Assembly: GCF_002554705.1 (NCBI RefSeq)
Contig: NZ_PDEP01000008.1
Coordinates: forward strand, 1 to 40,105
Length of the DNA stretch: 40,105 bases
Reading direction: 5' to 3'
Source: Longimonas halophila
Lineage (GTDB): Bacteria; Bacteroidota; Rhodothermia; Rhodothermales; Salinibacteraceae
Positions 1 through 8,333 of this stretch are shown here, in pieces; position 1 is the first letter of the stretch; each line of letters begins with the position of its first letter. A program made the position numbers and the translations under genes. A model generated the notes under the pieces. It did no database searches, was not told the origin of the DNA, and worked only from the letters and a program-made list of their open reading frames with translations.

Positions 1-126
1 GGCGACAACGCAACGTTTACGGTGAAGCTGATCCAGCCGGTTGCGCTGGAGGAGGGCCTGCGGTTTGCGATCCGCGAAGGCGGGCACACCGTGGGCGCCG
101 GCGTCGTTACCGAAATCCTTGACTAA
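1..126 (+). CDS. tuf: Elongation factor Tu, C-terminal end (5' truncated by the window)
   Basis: Only the last 41 codons are present, reading in frame from base 1 to a TAA stop. They encode the end of domain 3 of EF-Tu: the segment around [20 protein letters not shown] followed by [15 protein letters not shown] is the family's hallmark C-terminus. EF-Tu is the GTPase that brings aminoacyl-tRNA to the ribosome. The position just before tRNA-Trp, secE and nusG is the classic arrangement in many bacteria and supports the call. The GTPase domain lies outside the window, so nothing can be said of its start or integrity. Confidence 0.96.
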   Translation, partial: GDNATFTVKLIQPVALEEGLRFAIREGGHTVGAGVVTEILD

Positions 127-145
127 CAACAAATTGTAAGATCAC

Positions 146-173
146 CGGACCTGCTTCTTAGCGAGCAGGTCCG
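146..173 (+). promoter_or_regulatory. Hairpin between tuf and tRNA-Trp
   Basis: A perfect 10-bp stem (CGGACCTGCT at 146-155 pairing with AGCAGGTCCG at 164-173) with an 8-nt loop lies 19 bases after the tuf stop and ends 4 bases before the tRNA. There is no T-run, so it is not a typical intrinsic terminator. It could stabilise the tuf mRNA 3' end or mark the point where the tRNA is cut from a tuf-trnW-secE transcript. The structure is seen; the role is inferred. Confidence 0.55.
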
Positions 174-177
174 ACAC

Positions 178-251
178 ACGGGCGTAGCTCAATTTGGCAG
201 AGCAGCGGTCTCCAAAACCGCCGGTTGCGGGTTCAAGTCCTGCCGCCCGTG
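178..251 (+). tRNA. trnW: tRNA-Trp (anticodon CCA)
   Basis: A full cloverleaf can be folded: acceptor ACGGGCG (178-184) with CGCCCGT (244-250), U8-A9, D stem GCTC/GAGC, anticodon stem GCGGT/ACCGC around loop CTCCAAA with anticodon CCA at 212-214, and T stem GCGGG/CCTGC around TTCAAGT. The discriminator base is G251. The 3' CCA is not encoded (CAA follows), so it must be added after transcription. The position between tuf and secE is typical of the trnW found in many bacterial tuf-secE regions. Confidence 0.96.
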
Positions 252-317
252 CAACGAGCGTTTTTCTCATCAAGAGTGCTGCCAGTTGTGCAGCGCGCTT
301 CCAGGCCCCCGCATGTT

Positions 318-497
318 ATGACGTGGCTTCGCGAGTACATCCAAGAGGTGATTGCCGAAATGCGTAAGGTGAGCTGGCCCAGCCGCGACGAGCTCGTTAG
401 CAGCACGCTCATTACGCTTCTTGGAACCGTTATGATATCAGGCTTCATCTTTGTAGCCGATCAGGTTGTGAGCACCATCATGGGGTTCATCTACTAA
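318..497 (+). CDS. secE: Preprotein translocase subunit SecE
   Basis: A 59-residue protein with the short single-helix SecE form. An amphipathic N-terminal segment with the conserved VIAEMRKVSWPSRDEL motif (about residues 10-25) precedes one membrane segment (about 28-55). SecE clamps SecY in the Sec translocon. The ATG at 318 is chosen because it puts the family motif at the usual distance; the frame is open further upstream, but that part overlaps the tRNA and has no SecE similarity. No Shine-Dalgarno is visible before it. It lies between trnW and nusG, as in many bacteria. Confidence 0.95.
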   Translation: MTWLREYIQEVIAEMRKVSWPSRDELVSSTLITLLGTVMISGFIFVADQVVSTIMGFIY

Positions 498-603
498 TCG
501 GATCACGAACTGGATGTGCATTTCAGCACGCGTCCTGCGCATCCGACCGACCAGTCCTTGCCCCACTCTCTCTTGCTCTCGCCCCTTACCTCTACCAGCC
601 CCC

Positions 604-1161
604 ATGTCAAGCGGAAACGGCATAAAGAAATGGTTTGTGCTACGGACCTTCTCCGGGCACGAAAAAAAAGTACGCCGTTTTCTGGAAAGCGAGCTGGAGC
701 GTCTGGATATGGAGGACCTCGTTGACGAGGTCCTCATCCCGACTGAAACCGTATTCGAGATGCGCGGCGGAAAGAAGAAGACCAAAGAGAAGACGTTCTT
801 CCCGGGCTATATTCTGCTGCATGCCGTTATGAACGAGCAGTTGCAGCATACTGTGTCTGGGTTGCCCTCTGTTATCGGATTCCTGACATCGGGAACCGGT
901 GACGATCCAACGCCGCTCCGTCCAGATGAGGTGCAGCGCATTCTTGGCCGCATGGATCGCGCCGATGCGATGGGCGAGCAGCCTGAGATTCCCTTTAAGG
1001 TGGGCGACCCGGTAAAGGTTGTTGATGGACCCTTCGACAGCTTTAATGGGTTTGTTGAAGAAGTCTACCCCGAAAAAATGAAAGTCCGTGTGATGGTGTC
1101 CATCTTCGGGCGTAAGACACCTGTTGAGCTTGACTACCTGCAGGTTGAGCACGAAGAGTGA
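604..1161 (+). CDS. nusG: Transcription termination/antitermination factor NusG
   Basis: A 185-residue protein of normal NusG length. The NGN domain occupies about residues 1-120 (KKWFVLRTFSGHEKKVRRFL near the start; KTFFPGYILL in the middle), and the C-terminal KOW domain includes FKVGDPVKVVDGPFDSFNG. NusG binds the RNA polymerase clamp to promote processive elongation and couples it to ribosomes or Rho. The ATG at 604 is preferred over an in-frame start 90 bases upstream because NGN similarity begins right after it. The upstream context is pyrimidine-rich with no Shine-Dalgarno. A terminator-like hairpin follows 68 bases after the stop. Confidence 0.96.
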   Translation: MSSGNGIKKWFVLRTFSGHEKKVRRFLESELERLDMEDLVDEVLIPTETVFEMRGGKKKTKEKTFFPGYILLHAVMNEQLQHTVSGLPSVIGFLTSGTGDDPTPLRPDEVQRILGRMDRADAMGEQPEIPFKVGDPVKVVDGPFDSFNGFVEEVYPEKMKVRVMVSIFGRKTPVELDYLQVEHEE

Positions 1162-1229
1162 CAGTGCCAAATATGATAAGCGGCGCTGGTAAAGCACCTG
1201 GTATCGTGCTCCACGCCTGAGAATCCCAC

Positions 1230-1266
1230 AAGGCCCCGCCTCCTCTTGGGTGGATAGGGCCTTTTT
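1230..1266 (+). terminator. Intrinsic terminator or attenuator between nusG and rplK
   Basis: AAGGCCC at 1230-1236 pairs with GGGCCTT at 1257-1263 around a 20-nt loop, followed by more T residues (TTTT up to 1265). It lies in the 181-bp gap between nusG and rplK and has the form of a Rho-independent terminator. Full termination would split the cluster into tuf-secE-nusG and rplK-onward units, so it may be partial or regulated. The stem is modest and the loop long. Confidence 0.5.
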
Positions 1267-1342
1267 CGATGTACATTGCTCCGTTACCTCCACTAACGAA
1301 ACAGCGGGAGCCCAAACGGGCGTCTGAACCGCGTACCGACCT

Positions 1343-1780
1343 ATGGCAAAGCAAGTAAACACGCAAATTAAGCTCCAGATTAAAGCCGGACAGGCGAACC
1401 CGGCTCCGCCCATTGGCCCTGCACTGGGGCAGCATGGCGTAAACATCATGGAGTTCTGCAAGAAGTTTAACGCCGAGACGCAGGACCAGATGGGTCTTCT
1501 GCTCCCGGTTGTCATTACGGTGTACGCCGACCGCTCATTTGACTTCATCGTCAAGAGCCCTCCCGCTTCGGTTTTGCTGAAGCAGGTAGCGGGGATTGAG
1601 AGTGGCGCGGGCGACCCGCTCCGCCAGAAGGTGGCCACCGTGTCGTGGGACGACTGCCGCGATATTGCCGAGCGTAAGATGGAAGACTTGAACGCGCATA
1701 GCATTGAGCAGGGTGCTCATATGATTGCGGGAACGGCGCGCTCTATGGGCATCAAGGTAAGCGACAAGCCCGAAGGGTAA
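1343..1780 (+). CDS. rplK: 50S ribosomal protein L11 (uL11)
   Basis: A 145-residue protein of normal L11 length. The N-terminal domain has the conserved proline/glycine segment [20 protein letters not shown] (about residues 19-40), the region that binds thiopeptides and factor GTPases in known L11s. The C-terminal rRNA-binding domain ends with the typical [15 protein letters not shown]11 forms the GTPase-associated centre with 23S rRNA. The start is an ATG in the context ACCTATG without a Shine-Dalgarno. It is followed by rplA, its usual partner. Confidence 0.97.
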   Translation: MAKQVNTQIKLQIKAGQANPAPPIGPALGQHGVNIMEFCKKFNAETQDQMGLLLPVVITVYADRSFDFIVKSPPASVLLKQVAGIESGAGDPLRQKVATVSWDDCRDIAERKMEDLNAHSIEQGAHMIAGTARSMGIKVSDKPEG

Positions 1781-1870
1781 CCCCAGAAGCCAGCTACCCT
1801 CCACTGATCTCTACGAACAGCGCGGGAGTCTGCCCCTGGCAGGCGCTTGTACCGCACAACCTACCGACTT

Positions 1871-2581
1871 ATGGCAAAAAAAGGAAAACGATACGCCGAC
1901 GCTGAAACCCTCCTTGAGGAGGCATCGAGCCCATCTACGCTTGAGGAAGCAGCGGGCTTGGCGAAGAAGACAGCAACGGCCAGCTTCGACGAATCCATTG
2001 ATCTGGACCTGCGCTTGGGCGTAGACCCACGCCATGCCGACCAGATGGTGCGAGGAGCTGTTGTGCTCCCGCACGGCACAGGCAAAGAAACCACGGTGCT
2101 CGTGCTTGCCAACGAGAGCAAACAGGCCGAAGCCGAAGAAGCCGGGGCCGACTACGTAGGACTTGAGGAATACGTGGATCGCATCCAGAATGATAACTGG
2201 CTCGACTTCGACGTGGTTATTGCCACGCCCGATGTGATGGCCCAAGTGGGACGTCTGGGGCGTATTCTCGGGCCGCGCGGCCTGATGCCAAACCCCAAAA
2301 GCGGGACGGTCACGATGAACGTGGCCGAAACCGTTGAAGAGGTGAAGTCAGGAAAGATTGAGTTCCGTGTTGACAAGCATGGTAACATGCACACGGCCAT
2401 TGGCAAGGCCTCATTTTCGGCTGAGGAGCTCGCCGATAATGCGCGGGCTTTCTTGAAGGAAGTGGTGCGCCTGCGCCCGGTCTCCTCCAAAGGGATATAC
2501 CTGCGCTCAATCACCCTTTCTGCCACCATGGGTCCTCCTGTATCGGTCGACCGTAGCACAGTGCTCACGGAAACGCGTTAA
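1871..2581 (+). CDS. rplA: 50S ribosomal protein L1 (uL1)
   Basis: A 236-residue protein. It starts [11 protein letters not shown] and contains the L1 motifs VVLPHGTGK (about residue 67), [18 protein letters not shown] (about 130-147) and the [13 protein letters not shown] end. L1 forms the mobile L1 stalk near the E site and in many bacteria also represses the L11-L1 operon by binding its mRNA. No clear copy of the L1-binding rRNA mimic was recognised in the rplK leader. A start 24 bases upstream is in frame, but the 1871 ATG gives the family's N-terminus. Confidence 0.97.
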   Translation: MAKKGKRYADAETLLEEASSPSTLEEAAGLAKKTATASFDESIDLDLRLGVDPRHADQMVRGAVVLPHGTGKETTVLVLANESKQAEAEEAGADYVGLEEYVDRIQNDNWLDFDVVIATPDVMAQVGRLGRILGPRGLMPNPKSGTVTMNVAETVEEVKSGKIEFRVDKHGNMHTAIGKASFSAEELADNARAFLKEVVRLRPVSSKGIYLRSITLSATMGPPVSVDRSTVLTETR

Positions 2582-2661
2582 CCACGCTGCGCCACCTGCA
2601 CACGGCGCCGTATGCCCTTGTGCGCCCTCCCGTACTCCTCCGTTTCGACCCTCCCTCCGAT

Positions 2662-3204
2662 ATGCCTCTGACGCGTGCCAAAAAGGCTGAGATCATTGAC
2701 GATCTCACCGAACAGTTTGAATCCTCCTCGATCATCTACCTGACGAACTTCTCGGGCCTTACCGTAGCAGAGACCAACGAACTGCGGGCCCGTTTTCGCG
2801 AGGCCGATGTCGAGTACACCGTTTGCAAAAACACGCTGGCTCAGCTGGCCATCGACCGGATCGACAATACCGACATTGAGGTGCTCTCGGAGCACTTTAG
2901 CGGTCCTACCGCCGTTGCATTCAGCAACGACCCGGCGAAGCCTGCGCGTGTCATTCAAGACTTTCTTGAAGACAATGAAAGCGAGCGCCCCGAGCTGAAG
3001 ATTGCATACATTGAAGGTGATCTTTACGACGGGCCTGATGCGCTTGATGCATTGGCCGACCTGAAGTCGCGCGAAGAGCTGATTGGCGACATCATCGGTC
3101 TGATGCTTGCGCCGGCACAGAACATCACTGGTGCTCTTAATGCCCCGGCCAGTACGCTGGCGGGCGCTATCCAGAGCATCGCTGACGGCGACGACGACGC
3201 GTAA
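2662..3204 (+). CDS. rplJ: 50S ribosomal protein L10 (uL10)
   Basis: A 180-residue protein with the L10 N-terminal rRNA-binding domain (MPLTRAKKAEIIDDL, then IIYLTNFSGLTVAETNELR and YTVCKNTL). The acidic C-terminal helix ending IADGDDDA is the part that binds L7/L12 dimers in known L10s. L10 anchors the flexible stalk. The ATG at 2662 was chosen because similarity starts there; an in-frame ATG 42 bases earlier adds an unrelated proline-rich stretch. No Shine-Dalgarno is visible. Confidence 0.96.
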   Translation: MPLTRAKKAEIIDDLTEQFESSSIIYLTNFSGLTVAETNELRARFREADVEYTVCKNTLAQLAIDRIDNTDIEVLSEHFSGPTAVAFSNDPAKPARVIQDFLEDNESERPELKIAYIEGDLYDGPDALDALADLKSREELIGDIIGLMLAPAQNITGALNAPASTLAGAIQSIADGDDDA

Positions 3205-3225
3205 ACATCGCGTTGTAGGCCGCCT

Positions 3226-3276
3226 GGTAGGCTCCTACGAGGAGCTTACCCTTTTGAGAGTGCCCTGTGCACTCTC
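3226..3276 (+). promoter_or_regulatory. Two tandem hairpins between rplJ and rplL
   Basis: The first hairpin has a 10-bp stem with one G-T pair (GGTAGGCTCC 3226-3235, GGAGCTTACC 3241-3250), a 5-nt loop and CTTTT after it. The second, 5 bases later, has a perfect 8-bp stem (GAGAGTGC 3256-3263, GCACTCTC 3269-3276). They fill the rplJ-rplL gap. L7/L12 is needed in several copies per ribosome while L10 is needed once, so a processing site or 5' stabiliser for rplL mRNA is a reasonable inference. The first could also act as a weak attenuator. Confidence 0.5.
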
Positions 3277-3359
3277 TCCTATCGTACTCTCCCTTAATGA
3301 GCAGCGCAGTGCCCTCCTTAGACCGGGTGCACAGACCGCTGCAGGACACCAACTTACCT

Positions 3360-3740
3360 ATGGCAGACATTAAAGAAATCGCAGAACAGCTTGTAGGGCT
3401 TACCATTCAGGAAGCCAGCGAGCTTGCCAACTACCTTGAAGAAGAATACGACATCAAGCCGGCTTCGGCAGGTGTGGCTGTAGCAGCCCCCGGTGCCGCT
3501 GGTGGCGAAGGCGACGGCGCTGAAGAGAAGACGGAGTTCGACGTGGTACTGACGGGCGTGAGCGGCAATAAGATTGCTGTGATCAAGGAAGTCCGTTCTA
3601 TCACTGGGCTCGGGCTTAAAGAAGCCAAGGCCGTTGTCGACGAAGCGCCCAGCCCTGTTAAGGAAGGCGTTTCGCGCGAAGATGCTGATGAACTGAAAGC
3701 ACAGCTCGAAGAAGCCGGTGGCGAAGTCGAGCTTAAGTAA
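3360..3740 (+). CDS. rplL: 50S ribosomal protein L7/L12 (bL12)
   Basis: A 126-residue protein of normal length. It has an N-terminal dimerisation domain (about residues 1-35), an Ala/Gly-rich hinge (about 37-55, around [12 protein letters not shown]) and the C-terminal factor-binding domain with [32 protein letters not shown] and a VELK end. L7/L12 forms the stalk that recruits EF-Tu, EF-G, IF2 and RF3. The ATG at 3360 in the ACCTATG context gives the expected start. Confidence 0.97.
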   Translation: MADIKEIAEQLVGLTIQEASELANYLEEEYDIKPASAGVAVAAPGAAGGEGDGAEEKTEFDVVLTGVSGNKIAVIKEVRSITGLGLKEAKAVVDEAPSPVKEGVSREDADELKAQLEEAGGEVELK

Positions 3741-3750
3741 GGCAATGTCA

Positions 3751-3780
3751 CGGCACCAGGGTTTGTTGCCCTGTTAGCCG
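3751..3780 (+). promoter_or_regulatory. Nested hairpin just after rplL
   Basis: CGGC (3751-3754) pairs with GCCG (3777-3780), and inside it CAGGG (3757-3761) pairs with CCCTG (3769-3773) around TTTGTTG. It starts 11 bases after the rplL stop. There is no T-run. In E. coli the rplL-rpoB gap carries a partial attenuator and an RNase III site; an analogous role is possible here but not shown. Confidence 0.4.
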
Positions 3781-3802
3781 TGTGCAAAGCAAAACATATG
3801 CC

Positions 3803-3840
3803 CAAGGGCCGACCTCTGTCTGCAGGGGTGGGCCCTTGTT
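3803..3840 (+). terminator. Terminator or attenuator hairpin between rplL and rpoB
   Basis: CAAGGGCC (3803-3810) pairs perfectly with GGCCCTTG (3831-3838) around a 20-nt loop, followed by only two T residues. Together with the preceding hairpin it suggests partial termination, so that ribosomal protein mRNA exceeds rpoBC mRNA. The short T-tract makes full termination unlikely. Confidence 0.4.
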
Positions 3841-4346
3841 CGTATGCGACAGGCGCTCTTTCCGAGTAAATCTGTCAGTAAAGCCAGATGACAACAAGGC
3901 CATACATAGTAGGCCATAGTAGAAAGTTGAGTGCTGCCGATGATGCCGTCTTTGGGCCAAGTTCAGTAAAATACTCGCACCGCGAAACAACGTTATTCAG
4001 CATCGGTATTCATCTTTGCTGTGATTCGCGAACCCCGCCTGTGCGATGACGCTCAATATGTTATTGCGTAGGGCTTCCTGCGAACGAACGCCCCCTGGCA
4101 TTGAAGCATCTGTCGCGACTACCCCCGGTTTCCATTCGCTCCGATTCTATTCTGCATGCGGATGAGAACACCCTCATCTCTGCTTCACCCCCAACGTGTG
4201 CGTCGTTCTTTGTAGAGCCGCCTGCTTTGTGGAGCCATACTCACAGAGCTGATTAACGGCTCACACCGGCTCCCTGGAGCTGTGCCCGCACGCACGGGTC
4301 GCACGCTTGCGCGTATTCCCCAACTGTTTAAGGAGTTATTCCGCCT

Positions 4347-7300
4347 ATGCCCACGCTGCTCAGCGGTGACATTGTTACTAATGGTCACCTGCAAGACCCG
4401 CCCGAACGAGAATCCTTTGCCCGGATCCCCACGGTTTGGGACTATCCGGACTTTCTGGACATTCAACTCAAGTCGTTTCACGACTTTGTGCAAGACGACG
4501 TACCTCCAGAAGACCGGGAGGACGACGAGGGGCTTCAAGCGGTGTTCAACGAGCACTTCCCGATTCAAGACAGTCGCGAGCGCTACACGCTTGAGTTTGT
4601 CAACTACGGGCTCGATGCGCCGAAGCACACCATTGAGGAGTGCATTGCGCAAGGCCTCACCTTTTCGGTTCCGCTGAAGGCGACGCTCCGCCTTTCGAGC
4701 AAGGAAGAGGATGGCGATGATGAAGCCATCGAGGCTATCGAGCAAGAGGTGTACCTCGGTACGCTTCCGTTTATGACCGACCGCGGTACGTTCATCGTGA
4801 ACGGCGCGGAACGCGTGATCGTTGCGCAGTTGCACCGGAGCCCCGGCCTGTTTTTTGGCACCGACACGCACTCGAACGGTACGCAACTGTTCTCCGCCCG
4901 TGTAATTCCATTTCGCGGTTCGTGGATGGAGTTCGCAACCGACATTCGGAACGTGCTGTGGGCCTACATCGACCGGAAGAAGAAAGTGCCCGTCACCACG
5001 CTCCTGCGTGCGCTCGGCGTCTCCTCCGACGACGAAATTATCAACCTGTTCGATCTCGCTGACACAGTAGAGGTCGACAGCCAGGAAGCCTTCAATGAGT
5101 ATGTAGACCGCGAGCTTGCGACCTCCGTCATTGTGGAGCGCAAGGTCGAAATTGTTGACGAAGACACCGGCGAGGTCGTCGAGGAGGAAGTTGAGCGCGA
5201 GGTGATTCTGCCGGCTGAGCACATGCTGGAAGAAGAGGACTGGGAGACGCTCAGCGAGCATGACATCGAGCGCATGTATCTCGTACGCGAGAATCGCGGC
5301 GAGGACGAGCTCGACATGAGAACGCTCGTTGAGACCCTCAAAAAAGACGCGACGCACAACGAGGAAGAGGCGCTCCGTGAGATCTACCGCCAACTGCGCG
5401 GCTCGGAAGCCCCCGACCTCGACTCCGCTCGCAATGCACTGGATCGCCTGTTCTTCTCCGACAAACGTTACGACCTGGGCGATGTGGGACGCCACCGTAT
5501 CAACAGCCGCCTGCAGATCGATGTGGATCCCGACACCACGGTGCTCACCCGCGACGATGTGGTGGGCATTGTGCAGGAACTCATTCGCCTGAAGAATGGA
5601 CAGGTTACGCCCGACGACATTGATCACCTGAGCAATCGCCGTGTGAAAACGGTGGGCGAGCAGCTCGGGTCGCAGTTCTCGCTGGGCCTGGCTCGCATGT
5701 CCCGCACCATTAAGGAGCGCATGAATCTGCGGGATGCCGACAAGTTTACTCCGCAAGACCTGGTAAATGCACGGACCATTTCGAGCGTGATCAACACGTT
5801 CTTTGGGACGAACCAGCTAAGCCAGTTCATGGACCAGACAAATCCGCTGGCTGAACTGACAAACAAGCGCCGCCTCTCGGCCCTTGGTCCGGGTGGGCTG
5901 ACACGTGAGCGCGCCGGGTTTGAGGTGCGCGACGTACACTACACGCACTACGGGCGCCTCTGCCCAATTGAGACGCCAGAAGGCCCGAACATTGGCCTGA
6001 TTTCATCGCTCTGCGTGCATGGCGTCATCAACGAGTTCGGCTTCATCGAAACGCCGTACCGCGTCGTGAAAGATGGCGTGGTGACAGAAGAAGTTGAGTA
6101 CCTGGCTGCTGATCAGGAAGACCGTCACATTATTGCACAGGCCAACGCGCCGATTGACGAAGACGGCAACTTCCAGACCGATCAGGTCACGTGCCGCCAC
6201 CAGGGCGACTTCCCCATTGTACCGCCCAAAGAGGTCGAGTACATGGACGTAGCGCCAAACCAGATTGTCTCGCCCTCGGCCAGTCTTGTGCCGTTCCTTT
6301 CGCACGACGATGCCAACCGTGCGCTTATGGGATCGAACATGCAGCGCCAGGGTGTGCCCCTGCTGCGTAGTGATTCGCCCATTGTGGGTACTGGACTTGA
6401 AGGCCGCGCCGCGAAAGATTCGCGTGCTGTCATTGTGGCTGAAGGCAAAGGCGAAGTCGAGTATGTGGATGCCGAGCGCATCGTCGTCCGCTACGAAGAA
6501 GACGCCGAAAAAGATGATCTGACCTTTGGAGATCCGGTGCGCGAGTACAAGCTCGTGAAGTTCCGCCGCACCAACCAAGACACCTGCATGAACCAGAAAC
6601 CGATCGTGCAGGTCGGCGACAAGGTCGAAGACGGTACGGTGATGACGGAAGGATTCGCCACCGAGAAAGGCGAGCTGGCCCTCGGCAAGAACGTGCTCTG
6701 CGCGTTTATGCCGTGGCACGGCTACAACTTTGAGGATGCCATCGTGATTAGCGAGCGCCTCGTGGCCGACGACGTGTACACCTCGGTCCACATCGAGGAG
6801 TTTGAGCACGAAGTGCGTGACACGAAGCGCGGTGAAGAAGAGCTGACGCGCGAGATTCCGAACGTCTCGGAGGAAGCCACGAAGGACCTTGACGAACGCG
6901 GTATTATTCGCGTGGGGGCCGAGGTGAATCCGGGCGACATCATTGTAGGCAAGATTACACCGAAGGGTGAAACCGATCCTACGCCCGAAGAGAAACTGCT
7001 GCGTGCGATCTTTGGCGACAAAGCGGGCGACGTGAAAGACGCCTCGCTGAAGGCCAAGCCGGGCATGGACGGTGTGGTGATTGACACGAAGCTGTTCAGT
7101 CGCCGCCAGCTCGATCCCGCCTCCAAGAAGATGGAGGAGAAGCGTCTTGAAGCGATCGAAGAAACCCACGTGCGTGAGGTTGCTGATCTCGACAAGCGGT
7201 TCTGGGATAAGTTCTTCAACCTGGTGGGCGGAGAAACCTCCGGCGTCATCAAAGACCGCGACGGCAACGACATTCTGCCTGAAGGAGCCGAACTTACGCG

Positions 7301-8210
7301 CTCGGCGCTCGACAGCGCAGAGCCGCAGGACCTGAGCACCAAGGCGCAGTTTACCACCGACGACGACCTTAACGAGAAGGTGGCTACGCTCCTGCGCAAC
7401 TACAAAGTGCGCCGCCGCGAGATCGACGGCAAGGAGAAGCGCGAGAAGCACCAGGTCGAGATGGGCGACGAACTGCCCGCCGGCATTGTGCAGATGGCCA
7501 AGGTGTATGTGGCACGCAAGCGTAAAATCTCAGTCGGCGACAAGATGGCGGGCCGCCACGGCAACAAGGGCGTGATTGCCAAAATTGTACCGGTCGAAGA
7601 CATGCCGCATCTGGACGATGGTACGCCCGTCGACATTGTGCTGAACCCGCTGGGTGTGCCCTCGCGGATGAACCTCGGCCAAATCTACGAAACCCTTCTT
7701 GGCTGGGCGGGCGACAAGCTCGGTAAGAAGTTTGCCACGCCGATCTTTGACGGGGCCACGATGGACGACATCGCGGATAAGCTCGAAGAAGCCGGCCTCC
7801 CACGCGATGGCAAGGCCCAACTCATTGACGGCCAAACGGGCGAACCCTTCGATGAGAAGACAACCGTGGGCCAGATCTACATGATGAAGCTGAGCCACCT
7901 GATTGATGACAAGATGCACGCGCGCTCCATCGGGCCGTACAGCCTGATTACGCAGCAGCCGCTGGGTGGTAAGGCGCAGTTTGGCGGTCAGCGCTTGGGC
8001 GAAATGGAGGTGTGGGCGCTGTATGCCTACGGAGCCTCCCATACGCTGCAAGAAATGCTGACGTACAAGTCGGACGATGTGCAAGGCCGTTCGCGTGCCT
8101 ACGAGTCGATCGTGAAAGGCAAGAACATGCCGTCGCCCAGCGTGCCAGAAAGCTTCAACGTACTGGTACGCGAGCTGCAAGGTCTGGGGCTGGAGGTCAA
8201 CCTCGACTAA
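4347..8210 (+). CDS. rpoB: DNA-directed RNA polymerase subunit beta
   Basis: A 1287-residue RpoB. Landmarks in order: the rifampicin-binding region with QLSQFMDQTNPLAELTNKRR (about residues 490-509), ALGPGGLTRERAGFEVRDVH, CPIETPEGPNIGLISSL, SHDDANRALMGSNMQRQGVP, the catalytic-side segment WHGYNFEDAIVISERLV, KRKISVGDKMAGRHGNKGVI, and a C-terminus with GGKAQFGGQRLGEMEVWALY. It forms the catalytic core together with RpoC. AAGGAG at 4330-4335, about 11 bases before the ATG, is the only clear Shine-Dalgarno-like element in the cluster. The odd point is Asn506 at the place of E. coli His526, a rifampicin-contact residue. No lineage-specific large insertion stands out. Confidence 0.98.
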   Translation: MPTLLSGDIVTNGHLQDPPERESFARIPTVWDYPDFLDIQLKSFHDFVQDDVPPEDREDDEGLQAVFNEHFPIQDSRERYTLEFVNYGLDAPKHTIEECIAQGLTFSVPLKATLRLSSKEEDGDDEAIEAIEQEVYLGTLPFMTDRGTFIVNGAERVIVAQLHRSPGLFFGTDTHSNGTQLFSARVIPFRGSWMEFATDIRNVLWAYIDRKKKVPVTTLLRALGVSSDDEIINLFDLADTVEVDSQEAFNEYVDRELATSVIVERKVEIVDEDTGEVVEEEVEREVILPAEHMLEEEDWETLSEHDIERMYLVRENRGEDELDMRTLVETLKKDATHNEEEALREIYRQLRGSEAPDLDSARNALDRLFFSDKRYDLGDVGRHRINSRLQIDVDPDTTVLTRDDVVGIVQELIRLKNGQVTPDDIDHLSNRRVKTVGEQLGSQFSLGLARMSRTIKERMNLRDADKFTPQDLVNARTISSVINTFFGTNQLSQFMDQTNPLAELTNKRRLSALGPGGLTRERAGFEVRDVHYTHYGRLCPIETPEGPNIGLISSLCVHGVINEFGFIETPYRVVKDGVVTEEVEYLAADQEDRHIIAQANAPIDEDGNFQTDQVTCRHQGDFPIVPPKEVEYMDVAPNQIVSPSASLVPFLSHDDANRALMGSNMQRQGVPLLRSDSPIVGTGLEGRAAKDSRAVIVAEGKGEVEYVDAERIVVRYEEDAEKDDLTFGDPVREYKLVKFRRTNQDTCMNQKPIVQVGDKVEDGTVMTEGFATEKGELALGKNVLCAFMPWHGYNFEDAIVISERLVADDVYTSVHIEEFEHEVRDTKRGEEELTREIPNVSEEATKDLDERGIIRVGAEVNPGDIIVGKITPKGETDPTPEEKLLRAIFGDKAGDVKDASLKAKPGMDGVVIDTKLFSRRQLDPASKKMEEKRLEAIEETHVREVADLDKRFWDKFFNLVGGETSGVIKDRDGNDILPEGAELTRSALDSAEPQDLSTKAQFTTDDDLNEKVATLLRNYKVRRREIDGKEKREKHQVEMGDELPAGIVQMAKVYVARKRKISVGDKMAGRHGNKGVIAKIVPVEDMPHLDDGTPVDIVLNPLGVPSRMNLGQIYETLLGWAGDKLGKKFATPIFDGATMDDIADKLEEAGLPRDGKAQLIDGQTGEPFDEKTTVGQIYMMKLSHLIDDKMHARSIGPYSLITQQPLGGKAQFGGQRLGEMEVWALYAYGASHTLQEMLTYKSDDVQGRSRAYESIVKGKNMPSPSVPESFNVLVRELQGLGLEVNLD

Positions 8211-8235
8211 CGCGTTATCTGCACACGTACCTGAG

Positions 8236-8260
8236 CGCCCACGGGGCTGCACCGTGGGCG
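8236..8260 (+). promoter_or_regulatory. Hairpin between rpoB and rpoC
   Basis: A perfect 9-bp stem (CGCCCACGG 8236-8244, CCGTGGGCG 8252-8260) with a 7-nt loop sits in the 123-base rpoB-rpoC gap. No T-run follows, so termination is unlikely. It may be an mRNA processing or stability element. Confidence 0.45.
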
Positions 8261-8333
8261 CCGGTGCACAGGCATTCCGTGCCGAGCGGTTGCACGGGCC
8301 GCTCTCTGCCACTCTCAAATAGCACACTGCTAC

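Larger units (their letters stand above)
3741..4346. other. 606-base gap between rplL and rpoB
   Basis: No convincing gene lies here; short open frames on both strands have no recognisable protein character. It begins with two hairpins (3751-3780 and 3803-3838). The rest is more A+T-rich than the flanking genes and could carry a promoter for rpoBC, but no confident Bacteroidetes-type promoter was found by eye. AAGGAG at 4330-4335 precedes rpoB. Confidence 0.7.

Noticed and set aside
225..317. Upstream extension of secE
   Set aside because: The frame is open but overlaps the tRNA-Trp gene and has no SecE similarity; the ATG at 318 fits the family.
6003..7451. 482-codon - strand open frame inside rpoB
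   Set aside because: Antisense shadow of rpoB with no protein-like features.
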